Below, piece after piece: positions 52,476 to 61,437 of a stretch of DNA of 64,000 nt (the stretch's first letter is position 1; every line of letters starts with the position of its first letter). A program made the position numbers and the translations under genes. Below the pieces are notes generated by a model. That model ran no database searches and had not been told where the DNA came from. It was given only the letters and a program-made list of their open reading frames with translations. The stretch is from positions 2,152,001-2,216,000 of the forward strand of contig NZ_CP133265.1 of the NCBI RefSeq assembly GCF_030915505.1. The letters run 5' to 3'. This stretch comes from Neobacillus sp. OS1-2. Its GTDB lineage: Bacteria; Bacillota; Bacilli; Bacillales; Cytobacillaceae.

Positions 52476-53455
52476 TGACCACAATGACGATGATTGAGGC
52501 GATTAATTTTACCTTGAGAAAGGAAATGGAAAGGGACCAGCGAGTCATTTGCATAGGTGAGGACATTGGCAAAAACGGCGGGGTTTTCCGTGCCACAGAT
52601 GGCCTGCAGGCGCTATTTGGGGAAGAACGCGTTGTCGATACGCCAATCGCAGAGTCGGCCATTATTGGAGCTTCCGTTGGGATGGCAAGCAGGGGGTTAC
52701 GTCCAGTCGCTGAGATTCAATTTTTTGGATTTATTTACGAAGCGATGGATCAGATGGTGGCACAGGCTGCGAGACTTCGATTTAGGTCTGGTGGTGTATT
52801 GCAGGCACCAATGGTCGTCAGGGCACCATTTGGTGGAGGAGTAAGAACCCCGGAACTCCATTCTGATAGTTTAGAAGGTTTGTTTTTGCATTCGCCTGGG
52901 ATGAAGGTGGTTATGCCAAGTAATGCCTATGATGCTAAGGGATTATTAACGGCGGCGATTCGTGATAATGATCCGGTATTATTTCTTGAACCAATGAAGC
53001 TTTATAGGGCTTTCAAACAAGAAGTACCGGAGGAAGATTATGTGATTGAGATAGGAAAGGCTCGTGTGTTAAAGCAAGGTGAAGAGTTAACGATCATTAC
53101 TTGGGGACCAAGTGTACCGCTTGTCAGTAAGGTAGTCGAGCAATGGGAAAAGCAGACAAATACAACTGTTGAAATAATTGATGTAAGGACGATTTCCCCA
53201 ATCGATGAGGAAACGATTCTGACTTCCGTGCAAAAGACTGGGAGGGCGATCATTGTTCATGAAGCAGTGAAAACCGGGGGACCAGGCGCCGAGATCTCCG
53301 CGCTCATCAATGAAAAGGCATTATTTCACCTAACGGCACCGATTATTAGAATAACTGGTTTTGATACCCCTTATCCGGTACCGTCGGTGGAGGATGAATG
53401 GCTGCCTAATGCCAACAGAATCATTCAAGGCATGAAGGAAGTATTTTCGCATTAA
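52475..53455 (+). CDS. 2-oxoacid dehydrogenase E1 component, beta subunit
   Basis: This is the partner of E1alpha, with 326 residues, a normal length. The N-terminal region has GEDIGKNGGVFRATDGL (about 28) and DTPIAESAIIG, and the C-terminal transketolase domain has LTIITWGPSVPLV (about 206) and EAVKTGGPGAEI. ATG 52475 shares a base with the E1alpha stop (TGATG), and GGGGG lies upstream. The GTG three bases earlier is not needed. Confidence 0.9.
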   Translation: MTTMTMIEAINFTLRKEMERDQRVICIGEDIGKNGGVFRATDGLQALFGEERVVDTPIAESAIIGASVGMASRGLRPVAEIQFFGFIYEAMDQMVAQAARLRFRSGGVLQAPMVVRAPFGGGVRTPELHSDSLEGLFLHSPGMKVVMPSNAYDAKGLLTAAIRDNDPVLFLEPMKLYRAFKQEVPEEDYVIEIGKARVLKQGEELTIITWGPSVPLVSKVVEQWEKQTNTTVEIIDVRTISPIDEETILTSVQKTGRAIIVHEAVKTGGPGAEISALINEKALFHLTAPIIRITGFDTPYPVPSVEDEWLPNANRIIQGMKEVFSH

Positions 53456-53476
53456 GGAATAGGAGATGCATAAGGA

Positions 53477-54760
53477 ATGGCATACGAATTTCGATTACCT
53501 GACATAGGTGAAGGATTACACGAAGCGGAAGTCCTTACTTGGTTCAAAAACGTCGGCGACCAAGTAAAGGAAAATGAAAATCTAGTAGAAATACAGACGG
53601 ATAAAGCGGTTGTAGAAATTTCCTCACCTGTAGGTGGAACCATTCAATCCTTTGGAGCAAAAAGTGGTGATGTGGTTAAGGTGGGCGAAATCCTTTTTAC
53701 CGTTCTTGAAAATAATCACCGAGTGGAGGCGATTACCCCCCTCCCACAAGAATCCTCACCCCAAAATTCCACACAGCAGTGGTCAATCAGTCAACAGGAC
53801 GGAAGACAACCTACTCAAGCCAACCTTTTACCGAAACAACGAGTCATAGCGGCACCGTCCGTAAGAAAACTGGCAAGGGAACTAGGGGTTGATATAACAG
53901 AAGTGACGCCGACAGGTAAGGCTGGCAAGGTAACGGAAGAGGATGTAAGATCCTTTGGCATCCGAGCTACTAAGGAGGTTGCCGTCGCGATCGCGTCAGC
54001 TACTCCAAAGGTTGTTTCTGCGCTACAACCGGAACAATTGTTGAAGGGGGAAGTGGTTGAAGAAATAAGGGAACCGATTCGGGGATTGCGGAAAAGAATT
54101 TATGAAAATATGACTCTTTCAAAATCAAAGGCTGTCCATTGCAGTGGCATGGACGAAGTAGTGATCACGAAACTGGTTGAATGGCGAAAACAGTTGCAGC
54201 ACCATGCTGAAAAGGTGGGAGTCAAGTTGACGTATCTTCCGTTCTTTGTGAAAGCAGCTGCAAAAGCACTTCAACGCCATCCAATCTTTAATGCATCCGT
54301 TGATGATGAAAGGATGGAGATTGTTTATAAGAAACAAATCCATATCGGGATTGCAACGGCGACAGACGCGGGCCTAATGGTCCCTGTCATTAAACATGCG
54401 GATCAAAAAACAATTTTAGAAATAGCAAAGGAGATTCAAGATCTTTCGATTCGAGCCAGAGAAAGAAAGGTAAGGACTGACGAGCTCACAGGCAGTACTT
54501 TTACGATTTCAAACACAGGCGGAAATGGCGGCTGGTATGCAACACCGATTATTAACTACCCAGAGGTTGCCATCCTAGGCATACACAGTATTAAAAGGAA
54601 ACCAATTGTCCAGGATGATCAAATCATCATTGGCGATGTGATGGGGATGTCCATTACCTTTGATCACCGCGTCATTGATGGTGCCCCAGCAAATGCCTTT
54701 ATGACGGACGTTCACTCATTCATTGAAAACCCTGAGCTATTAATACTAGAGGGAAGGTAG
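53477..54760 (+). CDS. 2-oxoacid dehydrogenase E2 acyltransferase
   Basis: E2 takes the acyl group from E1 on its lipoyl arm and transfers it to CoA. The 427-residue protein has one lipoyl domain with the lysine in [12 protein letters not shown] (about 42), a linker, an E3-binding domain ([18 protein letters not shown], about 125) and the catalytic domain ending in [15 protein letters not shown] with the His and Asp (about 396). Its gene follows E1beta by 21 bases with AGGAGA upstream. No E3 gene follows, so the cell must use an E3 made elsewhere. Confidence 0.92.
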   Translation: MAYEFRLPDIGEGLHEAEVLTWFKNVGDQVKENENLVEIQTDKAVVEISSPVGGTIQSFGAKSGDVVKVGEILFTVLENNHRVEAITPLPQESSPQNSTQQWSISQQDGRQPTQANLLPKQRVIAAPSVRKLARELGVDITEVTPTGKAGKVTEEDVRSFGIRATKEVAVAIASATPKVVSALQPEQLLKGEVVEEIREPIRGLRKRIYENMTLSKSKAVHCSGMDEVVITKLVEWRKQLQHHAEKVGVKLTYLPFFVKAAAKALQRHPIFNASVDDERMEIVYKKQIHIGIATATDAGLMVPVIKHADQKTILEIAKEIQDLSIRARERKVRTDELTGSTFTISNTGGNGGWYATPIINYPEVAILGIHSIKRKPIVQDDQIIIGDVMGMSITFDHRVIDGAPANAFMTDVHSFIENPELLILEGR

Positions 54761-54801
54761 AAAGGGTGTCAGGCACCGTTATTTTGGGAGGAGGTTCCAC
54801 A

Positions 54802-56208
54802 GTGAAGCTTTATGATGAGTTGTTACGTATTATCGGTGATGGTGAGAGGGTTTCGATTAATCAGACGGTCTTGGAACAGCATAGTAAAGGGGTGGCATAC
54901 CACACACCCGCAATGCCCGATATAGTTGTTTTCCCTATTTCAAAAGAAGAGGTTTGCAGGATTGTTCAGTTTGCCAATGAGCACTCTATTGCAGTAGTCC
55001 CATTTGGGGCCGGAACAAGCTTGGAAGGGCACATTATCCCTGTCAACGGAGGAATTACCCTCAATTTCACGCTGATGAATCAAATTCTCTCGATCAGGCC
55101 GGATGACTTTTTGGTCACAGTTCAGCCGGGTGTCACAAGGGATCAATTGAATCATGCGTTAAAGAAACATGGTCTCTTTTTCCCTATCGATCCCGGGGCA
55201 GACGCCTCCATTGGAGGAATGGCGGCAACGAATGCCAGCGGTACAAATAGTGTTAAATATGGAGTCATGCGCGATCAGGTGCTGGGATTGGAGCTCGTTT
55301 TGGCAGATGGTTCGGTTATTCGGAGCGGCGGTTATTCCTATAAATCATCGGCAGGATACAATTTAACTGGACTTTTCGTTGGATCGGAAGGGACATTAGG
55401 GATCTTTACGGAAATTATTCTAAAACTGCAAGGAATTCCGGAGGTTATCTCTGATGTGAAAGCAACATTCCCATCGATTGAAGCAGCTGGGAAAGCAGCT
55501 ACGATGTTGCTAAAGGCTGGACTTCCAATTGGAAAAATAGAGTTAGTGGATGAAAAGACCATCAAAGCCGTAAATTCCTATAAAAACACAACCTATCGTG
55601 AGGAACCCACTTTGTTTATGGAATTCAGCGGCAACGGACCTGATGTAGCGTATAGCGTCGAACAGGCACGAGAAATTATCAGTGGTGAACAATCTGCCAC
55701 GTTTGAATTTGAAAATGATTCCCTAAAGAGGGCCCAGCTTTGGGAAGCCAGGCACCATGTAGCCTTTGCTATTTTAGCAGCAAATCCGGGGATGGGGATG
55801 ATGTCTACAGATGTATGTGTCCCACTGTCCGAACTAACCAGTGCATTAGCACATACTAGGAATGTAGTCGAAGAAGAGGGTCTCGATGCAGCCATTTTTG
55901 GGCATGTGGGTGATGGCAATTATCATGCGGTATTACCAGTGGATCCAAATAGTAAAGAACAACAGAAGCGCGTAGAGGAAGTCCATAAACAGATTGTCCA
56001 GTTTGCATTGTCCAAAGGAGGGACCTGCACTGGTGAGCACGGGATAGGTCTCGGCAAGAAAGCCTTCTTGCGGCAAGAACATGGAGATCTTTTACCGATT
56101 ATGAAGGGGATCAAAGCATCCGTTGATCCGAACCATATTTTAAATCCCGGGAAGATATTTGAAGGGGTGTCTGTAACGTCTCAATTGAAGGGGCCAATCA
56201 CTTCGTAA
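54802..56208 (+). CDS. FAD-linked oxidase, GlcD/D-lactate dehydrogenase-like
   Basis: The 468-residue flavoenzyme oxidises a 2-hydroxyacid to a 2-oxoacid. The FAD-binding PCMH domain has VPFGAGTSLEGHI (about 66) and GADASIGGMAATNASG (about 132). The C-terminal domain has FGHVGDGNYHAV (about 366) and CTGEHGIGLGKK (about 410), where histidines bind the substrate metal. I chose GTG 54802, seven bases after GGAGGAGG. It lies 41 bases behind E2 in the same direction, so its product may feed the E1-E2 complex. Glycolate and D-lactate are the usual substrates of the family. Confidence 0.88.
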   Translation: MKLYDELLRIIGDGERVSINQTVLEQHSKGVAYHTPAMPDIVVFPISKEEVCRIVQFANEHSIAVVPFGAGTSLEGHIIPVNGGITLNFTLMNQILSIRPDDFLVTVQPGVTRDQLNHALKKHGLFFPIDPGADASIGGMAATNASGTNSVKYGVMRDQVLGLELVLADGSVIRSGGYSYKSSAGYNLTGLFVGSEGTLGIFTEIILKLQGIPEVISDVKATFPSIEAAGKAATMLLKAGLPIGKIELVDEKTIKAVNSYKNTTYREEPTLFMEFSGNGPDVAYSVEQAREIISGEQSATFEFENDSLKRAQLWEARHHVAFAILAANPGMGMMSTDVCVPLSELTSALAHTRNVVEEEGLDAAIFGHVGDGNYHAVLPVDPNSKEQQKRVEEVHKQIVQFALSKGGTCTGEHGIGLGKKAFLRQEHGDLLPIMKGIKASVDPNHILNPGKIFEGVSVTSQLKGPITS

Positions 56209-56230
56209 AGCAGTCATATAAAGAAAGAAA

Positions 56231-56262
56231 GGCAGCCAAAAAATTTGTGGCTGCCTCTCTTT
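56231..56262. terminator. Bidirectional terminator between convergent operons
   Basis: GGCAGCCA (56231-56238) and TGGCTGCC (56248-56255) form a perfect stem with pyrimidine-rich tails on both strands. It lies between the oxidase gene and the MMPL gene. Confidence 0.85.
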
Positions 56263-56269
56263 ATAGGTT

Positions 56270-58378
56270 CTATCTATTTTCACTAACCTTTTTATCTTTT
56301 TCCAATAAAACAATTAATCCAGGCAGCAGGACACCTCTAATTAAGAAGGTATCTAATAAGATTCCGACTGCAACAATAAAGCCGAAGGTAAATAACAGCT
56401 GGATCGGCTGGGTCATTAATACGGCAAAGGTGGCAGCTAGAATAATACCGGCAGAGGAGATGACTCCGCCTGTGTTTTTAACTGCAATTTCTACAGCATC
56501 CTTAACAGAATGCGTTGCCCTCTCTTCCTGGAATCTTGAGATGAGTATGATATTATAGTCGATTCCAAGGGCAACCAAGAAAACAAACGCATAAAGCGGA
56601 ACCCTATTACTGATGGAATCAATATCAAAGATCAGGTTGCTCAAGAATGTCCCAAGCCCTAATGCTGCAAAGAAGGAGATTAAAATGGTACCCATCATGT
56701 AAATGGGCATCTTAACCGATTTTGTTAAGATAATTAACATTCCAAAGATTAAAATGGTCTCCAGCAGCACAATGACAATGACGTCCCGGTCGTTTACGGA
56801 ACGATCATCCACTTTCGCTGCGGTTTCACCAGAAAAATAAAGCTTACCATCCACCTTGCTATCAGTGGTAATTTGTTTGGTGGAACCAATTATTTCTTCC
56901 AAGGCATCGATGGTTTTAATAGAATACGGGTTTCCGGCAAAAGTCAGACTATAATAAAGAACGGAATTATCCTCCGTTTTCCCGCCTAAGCGAACATCAC
57001 TAACAAGCGGCTGTTCAGCCAATGTTTTTCGTAAACGTTCCTGTTGGTCAGCTGTTACTGAGGCAGTTGACTCGAATACAACGGTCGTTTGGGCTAAATC
57101 GCCAGGTTCAAACTTTTTCGCCAAAATTTCAAAGCCTTGGCGGGATGGCATATCTTCAGGGAATGATTTCATTGTGTCAAATTCAAACTTTAGATTAAAT
57201 AAATTGCTTGCTGATAATAAAAGAATGATCCCGATTACAGCGACGGACAGACCAGGCTTTCTGGTAACGAAGCGGCCAATTTTTCCCCAAACAACATGTT
57301 GATTTACTGCGCGATTACCGACGCGGGGAACTTTAGGCCAGAAGGACTTTCTCCCAAATAGCGTAAACAAGGCAGGTACAAGAGTAATGGATGCCAGCAT
57401 AATGACCAACATGGTTGTTGCAAAAGTTGGAGCAAAGTTCTGGTAGTCACCAAATTGAGCAAAAAATAACACAAGCATGGCGGCTAAAACGGTTCCACCT
57501 GAGAAGAAGACGGGCATGCCTGTTTCACGCATTGCTTCCTTCATCGCATCAAACTTACTTTCGTGGTTCGTGAGTTCCTCGCGATACCTGGAAAAGACAA
57601 ATAAGGAATAATCAATCATCGCCGCAAATAAAAGAATCGACATAATTGAAATTGTCTGGTTACTCAAGACAAGCCCGGCCTTCCCCATGATTCCGAGGAT
57701 TTGATTCACGACTTCATAGACAAAGACAGCCGCAAGAAGCGGAATGAATGCTAGTAATGGTGAACGATAGATTACGATTAATAGGATAAGAATTAAACCG
57801 ACAGTTGATAAAATAAGGACAAGATCTGCACGAGAAAATAAATCAAGAGAGTCTGTTGCGATTCCCGCTGGTCCTGTTACATATAATTTGTATTCGGATG
57901 TATCTGCAATCGCCTTTTTGACTTTTGTCAATGACTCCTTAATTTCCTTATTTTCCAGCGAAGCATCGAAGGTAAGGGGAATCAAGGCCGTTGTTTTATC
58001 CTCTGATAGGAAACCAGCTGCAGCTTGTGGAGGTAGGGATGCGATGGGAATCATTTGTTCAATCCCAGCGATGTCGTTCCTCTTAACTTCATCTAAAATT
58101 TCCCCTAGTTTAGCAATTTCTACTTGGCCCTCTTTGGATTGAAAAACTAATATGGCCGGAGTTCCTTCATTATTAGGAAAATAGTGATCCATTTTCTTTT
58201 GAGCAATCACAGATTTCGCATCATCTGGTAGGGAATCAATTCTAGAAACCTCATAATCCTTTGCGCTCGGTGCAAACATAGCCAAAAGGATGGTCATAAC
58301 TAGCCAGATGGATAAGGTAATCCACATCCCCCTTTTGGTTGAAACTCGATCGGTTATCGCTTGTAAAAATGATTTCAT
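56270..58378 (-). CDS. MMPL/RND-family transporter
   Basis: The 702-residue protein has the MMPL plan: two halves, each with one helix, an outer domain and five further helices (about 12 in all). LFAAMIDYSLFVFSRYREEL (about 255) and VALGIDYNIILISRFQEERA (about 598) hold the conserved Asp-Tyr motifs of proton-driven members. YdfJ of B. subtilis (724 aa) is similar in length. It exports lipids or drugs. ATG 58378 is preceded by AGAGGGG at a long distance; a longer frame to 58426 exists. A TetR gene upstream probably controls it. Confidence 0.85.
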   Translation of the reverse strand: MKSFLQAITDRVSTKRGMWITLSIWLVMTILLAMFAPSAKDYEVSRIDSLPDDAKSVIAQKKMDHYFPNNEGTPAILVFQSKEGQVEIAKLGEILDEVKRNDIAGIEQMIPIASLPPQAAAGFLSEDKTTALIPLTFDASLENKEIKESLTKVKKAIADTSEYKLYVTGPAGIATDSLDLFSRADLVLILSTVGLILILLIVIYRSPLLAFIPLLAAVFVYEVVNQILGIMGKAGLVLSNQTISIMSILLFAAMIDYSLFVFSRYREELTNHESKFDAMKEAMRETGMPVFFSGGTVLAAMLVLFFAQFGDYQNFAPTFATTMLVIMLASITLVPALFTLFGRKSFWPKVPRVGNRAVNQHVVWGKIGRFVTRKPGLSVAVIGIILLLSASNLFNLKFEFDTMKSFPEDMPSRQGFEILAKKFEPGDLAQTTVVFESTASVTADQQERLRKTLAEQPLVSDVRLGGKTEDNSVLYYSLTFAGNPYSIKTIDALEEIIGSTKQITTDSKVDGKLYFSGETAAKVDDRSVNDRDVIVIVLLETILIFGMLIILTKSVKMPIYMMGTILISFFAALGLGTFLSNLIFDIDSISNRVPLYAFVFLVALGIDYNIILISRFQEERATHSVKDAVEIAVKNTGGVISSAGIILAATFAVLMTQPIQLLFTFGFIVAVGILLDTFLIRGVLLPGLIVLLEKDKKVSENR

Positions 58379-58450
58379 CTTTTTGATGCAGCCCCTCTCT
58401 TTATAAAAATTTACAAAGTAACGCAAATGTCACTTTTGGTAAAAGGAAAT

Positions 58451-58464
58451 TGACACTATTGTCA
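58451..58464. promoter_or_regulatory. Candidate TetR operator
   Basis: TGACA-CTAT-TGTCA (58451-58464) is a perfect palindrome between the TetR gene and the MMPL gene. TGTCA half sites occur again at 58426 and 58493. It probably covers the promoter of the transporter. Confidence 0.5.
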
Positions 58465-58499
58465 CTACTATTATCTTTGAAAGTAACATGGGTGTCAAT

Positions 58500-59051
58500 T
58501 TAGGTATTTGTGAACATTCCCTCGCGAATAATTTGTTTAATGGAACTAACCCAAGTAGAATGGGGGGTCCCCCCGTGATTAGGGATGGCTACAGATTGAA
58601 AGATGTAGCCCAACAATAAGTTGTTTGGAATATCAGACCGTAGTTTGCCTTCTGCCTTCCCTCTATCGATAAAGTCTTGTAAGTACTGATACATATCAAC
58701 ATGAAGTTTCTCAAACTTTTCATTATGTCCTGGGATTTGCTGTCCGATTCTGATGAGTTTCTGAATGTCTGATGATGATAATATCAGGTTTAAAAGAAAA
58801 TCAAATTGGGCGTCGAACCCAAGTTGTAGGTCTAATTGCTTTAAATGAATTAGAAATTGATCCATTTCATAAAAAATAAAGTTCGTGATGAGCTCTTCTT
58901 TATTTTCAAAGTATTTGTAAAGGGCACCGCGCGATACGTGTAAAGTATCTGCTAAAATGCTAAAAGTAAATCCTTCATAACCATGTTGAAGAAGGAGCTG
59001 TTTTGTCTCCTGAAATAATTCATCCCTAGAAAATTTGCGTTCACGTGCCAT
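58500..59051 (-). CDS. TetR-family transcriptional regulator
   Basis: The 183-residue repressor has an N-terminal helix-turn-helix (FSILADTLHVSRGALYKYF, about 29-47) and a variable ligand-binding part. The start is ATG 59051 after GAGGTGAG; the longer frame to 59102 lacks a site. It lies upstream of the MMPL gene on the same strand, with a palindrome between, so it probably controls that transporter. Confidence 0.88.
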   Translation of the reverse strand: MARERKFSRDELFQETKQLLLQHGYEGFTFSILADTLHVSRGALYKYFENKEELITNFIFYEMDQFLIHLKQLDLQLGFDAQFDFLLNLILSSSDIQKLIRIGQQIPGHNEKFEKLHVDMYQYLQDFIDRGKAEGKLRSDIPNNLLLGYIFQSVAIPNHGGTPHSTWVSSIKQIIREGMFTNT

Positions 59052-59105
59052 GTTCTCACCTCTGCCCCCATTATATACAATATATGCTGCAATAGAAAAC
59101 AACTA

Positions 59106-59141
59106 AAAACAAGCCCGCTTTCCAGATCAGGCTTGTTTTTT
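59106..59141 (-). terminator. Terminator of the ECF-S/TudS-like operon
   Basis: AAAACAAGCC (59106-59115) and GGCTTGTTTT (59130-59139) form a perfect stem with T on both sides. It ends the minus-strand operon at 59151-60180. Confidence 0.85.
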
Positions 59142-59150
59142 ATGCATTCC

Positions 59151-59615
59151 TTATTTTATAAAGTGCAGATTACCTTTGAATTCTGGTTCACTGGTATTCG
59201 GCAAATACCAGAGGGTTTTCAATGTGATTCCTTTTTCGGCAAACATCGCTGTTAACTCTTCGATAAAAATGCCGCGAGTCGGGTCACATGATGGGCTACT
59301 CTGAATCCCTAGCAGACCGATAATGTCATAATCATTTTTCAGATAGTCTTCAGCTTGTAGAAGGACAGGGTTCAGGATCTTCCGGCAATGCTCTCTGTAC
59401 TCGGGTGTGTTGTATTGTTCGTAGGTCATCGATGGCCGATTCAGCCCAAGAAAGGTAAATTCCGGGCATGGCAGCTGGAGAAATCCGTAGCCCTCTTTCA
59501 TTGCCCACTCAACAGCTGAAAGGACAGCACCTTCTGCACGGGCCTCATCGACAATGACGGTATTCTGATTTAAGATACAATGAGAAACTAGCAGGATCTT
59601 TTTACTACGCTGCAT
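59151..59615 (-). CDS. TudS-related protein, CD3072-like putative desulfidase
   Basis: The 154-residue protein has conserved cysteines in SHCILNQN (about 13), LPCPEFTF (about 50) and SSPSCDPTRG (about 111), the pattern of TudS/DUF523-related proteins. In the TudS family three cysteines bind a [4Fe-4S] cluster that removes sulfur from thiolated substrates. It overlaps the ECF S-component gene by 11 bases. The same pair occurs in Clostridioides (CD3072-CD3073). The substrate is unknown and the role is inferred from the family. Confidence 0.7.
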   Translation of the reverse strand: MQRSKKILLVSHCILNQNTVIVDEARAEGAVLSAVEWAMKEGYGFLQLPCPEFTFLGLNRPSMTYEQYNTPEYREHCRKILNPVLLQAEDYLKNDYDIIGLLGIQSSPSCDPTRGIFIEELTAMFAEKGITLKTLWYLPNTSEPEFKGNLHFIK

Positions 59616-60180
59616 TTTTCTTCTCCTTATTCACGATCTTTGCTAGATTTGGTAAGCGGGCTATCATGAACATAACCAACAAACACGTAATGATTTTATC
59701 GACAAAATTGCCGGTAATCCGTGAAATAAAGGTAGAGGCAAAAACGCTTTCTCCTGCTGAGCGCAGCCAAAGGACGACTAAATCCATCCCGCTTCCATTT
59801 AATCCGCCATAGACGGCAACAGCAATCGGTGTCCCAATAAGAGGTGCGATAATAGATAACATAATTCCGGTGATAAGGGCGATATACCATTTTCTGAAGT
59901 CAAACTTTTTCGCCATGTAACCTGCGACTAACGCAATAGCAATATTAACAAGCCCAAAGAACATGGCAGATGGACCTGTTGTGGCACCGAGGACCACGTT
60001 GGTCAGTCCACCGGCTAATGCTCCCCACCATGGGCCGAATAAGACGGCGACTAAAACCGTACCAATTGTATCAAGGAATAACAAAGGAATTTTCATTGAT
60101 GAGACCACAGTTCCTAATAGTACGTTTAAAGCAATACCCATTGCAGAATAAGTTAAAATCATTGTTCTACTTACTTTCAT
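59605..60180 (-). CDS. ECF transporter S component, CD3073-like
   Basis: The 191-residue membrane protein has about six helices. The ECF S-component pattern appears in LFLDTIGTVLVAVLFGPWWGALAGG (the stretch from about 33), in which small residues allow packing against the T component. It would bind a small molecule and use the cell's shared ECF energy module. ATG 60180 follows AAAAAGGGGG. It is paired with a putative desulfidase, so a sulfur-containing heterocycle or thiolated compound is a fair guess at its cargo. Confidence 0.75.
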   Translation of the reverse strand: MKVSRTMILTYSAMGIALNVLLGTVVSSMKIPLLFLDTIGTVLVAVLFGPWWGALAGGLTNVVLGATTGPSAMFFGLVNIAIALVAGYMAKKFDFRKWYIALITGIMLSIIAPLIGTPIAVAVYGGLNGSGMDLVVLWLRSAGESVFASTFISRITGNFVDKIITCLLVMFMIARLPNLAKIVNKEKKNAA

Positions 60181-60226
60181 ATATCTTTCCCCCTTTTTTA
60201 TAAAAAAATAGTAAAATCCGATTGCA

Positions 60227-61111
60227 TCACTGCTTAAATAAAAGCCCCGTAAATTCTTTAATGATCGGGCGGTCTGCCGCATCAGTTAGAGAAGTAAAAT
60301 AAAAGTTTCTTAGATAGGGATCAAATTTTTCAATAATCTGGATCCGACCTGCCTTTGCGGCTGGCATGGCAGCTAGCTTCGAGATAAAACTGATACCAAG
60401 TCCTGCTTCTACTGCAGCGATAACGGCTTCGGTACTGCCGATGGAGACGACGGAATGCAAATCAGAAAGTGAACACCCATGAAGTGTCAGGTAATCCTCC
60501 ATTACCTTTCTTGTGCCTGATCCCTTCTCCCTTAAAACAAAATCATATTGTTTAATCTGGCTAAACTCCGAGTCGTCTGAATGGATCATCGGGTGTCCAT
60601 TTGGTGTAATCAATACGAGTGAATCAGAGGCAATCGGCCTGAATTGGAGTTTGGTTGACTCATGCTCAAGGCCAATGATTCCTATATCAATTCGATGATC
60701 CAGCAGTCTATCGAGGATTTTCTTAGAATCACCAATTTCAATGGTTACATCTACCTTTGGGTAAAGGCTTCGGAATGTTTTAATCCAGTTTGGAACAAGA
60801 TAGGTACCAGGGATGGTGCTGGCACCGATGGTTAAGGTCCCGGTTAATGTATCATGAAGACCATGAAGTTCATCCTCCAGCCTTCGCCATCTTTGTGCTA
60901 CTTCTTTAGCGGCCTGATAAACAAGCTTTCCGGCAGGGGTTGGCTGTATTCCCGATGTGCCTCGTTCCAAAAGCTCCATCCCAAGCTCTTCTTCCAAACT
61001 CTTTATTTTAAGGCTTGTCGTCGGCTGTGAACTTTTTAAGGCAGCAGCTGCCTCTGAAAAACTCCTTTTCTCAACAACCAAAATAAACGCTTCTAGTTTA
61101 TTAAAATTCAT
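60227..61111 (-). CDS. LysR-family transcriptional regulator
   Basis: The 294-residue protein has an N-terminal winged helix (FSEAAAALKSSQPTTSLKIK, about 18-37) and a full effector-binding domain similar in outline to CysL-type regulators (GTLTIGASTIPGTYLVP near 90, REKGSGTRKVMEDYL near 192). It lies 46 bases upstream of the ECF S-component gene on the same strand. It may form one unit with it and control it, perhaps in response to sulfur supply. Confidence 0.85.
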   Translation of the reverse strand: MNFNKLEAFILVVEKRSFSEAAAALKSSQPTTSLKIKSLEEELGMELLERGTSGIQPTPAGKLVYQAAKEVAQRWRRLEDELHGLHDTLTGTLTIGASTIPGTYLVPNWIKTFRSLYPKVDVTIEIGDSKKILDRLLDHRIDIGIIGLEHESTKLQFRPIASDSLVLITPNGHPMIHSDDSEFSQIKQYDFVLREKGSGTRKVMEDYLTLHGCSLSDLHSVVSIGSTEAVIAAVEAGLGISFISKLAAMPAAKAGRIQIIEKFDPYLRNFYFTSLTDAADRPIIKEFTGLLFKQ

Positions 61112-61317
61112 TTCTACACTCCATCTATATTAGGATATTTAATAATTTATATTAACTTTTTTTATACTTAGGTGAAACTTTGATTGACAGTTCAAGTACA
61201 CCATTATATTTTAACTTGATGGATGAGCATATGAAAGCAGGATTTGGTAAACATCTTTGTCGATTCTGTTAACAACGGGTGTTAGGTACTATTTTTCCAA
61301 AAATAAAAATAAATTCA

Positions 61318-61346
61318 TTGACTTTACTTGAAAAATATGCTATAAT
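61318..61346 (+). promoter_or_regulatory. Sigma-A promoter of the methyltransferase gene
   Basis: TTGACT (61318-61323), 17 bases, then TATAAT (61341-61346) with TGC before the -10: close to a consensus promoter, about 90 bases before the gene. Confidence 0.8.
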
Positions 61347-61385
61347 ATTTATTTATTGACAATAAAGTGAACTCATCCTAAAATA

Positions 61386-61423
61386 AACTCCTAGCCACTT
61401 TTTGCTGGGAGTTTTCTTTTTTT
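61386..61423 (+). terminator. Leader terminator before the methyltransferase
   Basis: AACTCCTAGC (61386-61395) and GCTGGGAGTT (61404-61413) form a ten-base stem with one G-U pair, followed by TTTCTTTTTTT. It lies between a strong promoter and the start codon at 61438, so it can only serve as an attenuator or make a very short RNA. The leader before it is only about 30 bases, too short for a known riboswitch. Confidence 0.75.
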
Positions 61424-61437
61424 AAGGGGGAGTTTTC

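Noticed and set aside
61353-61423. Riboswitch or T-box before the methyltransferase
   Set aside because: The leader before the terminator is only about 30 bases and has none of the conserved motifs.
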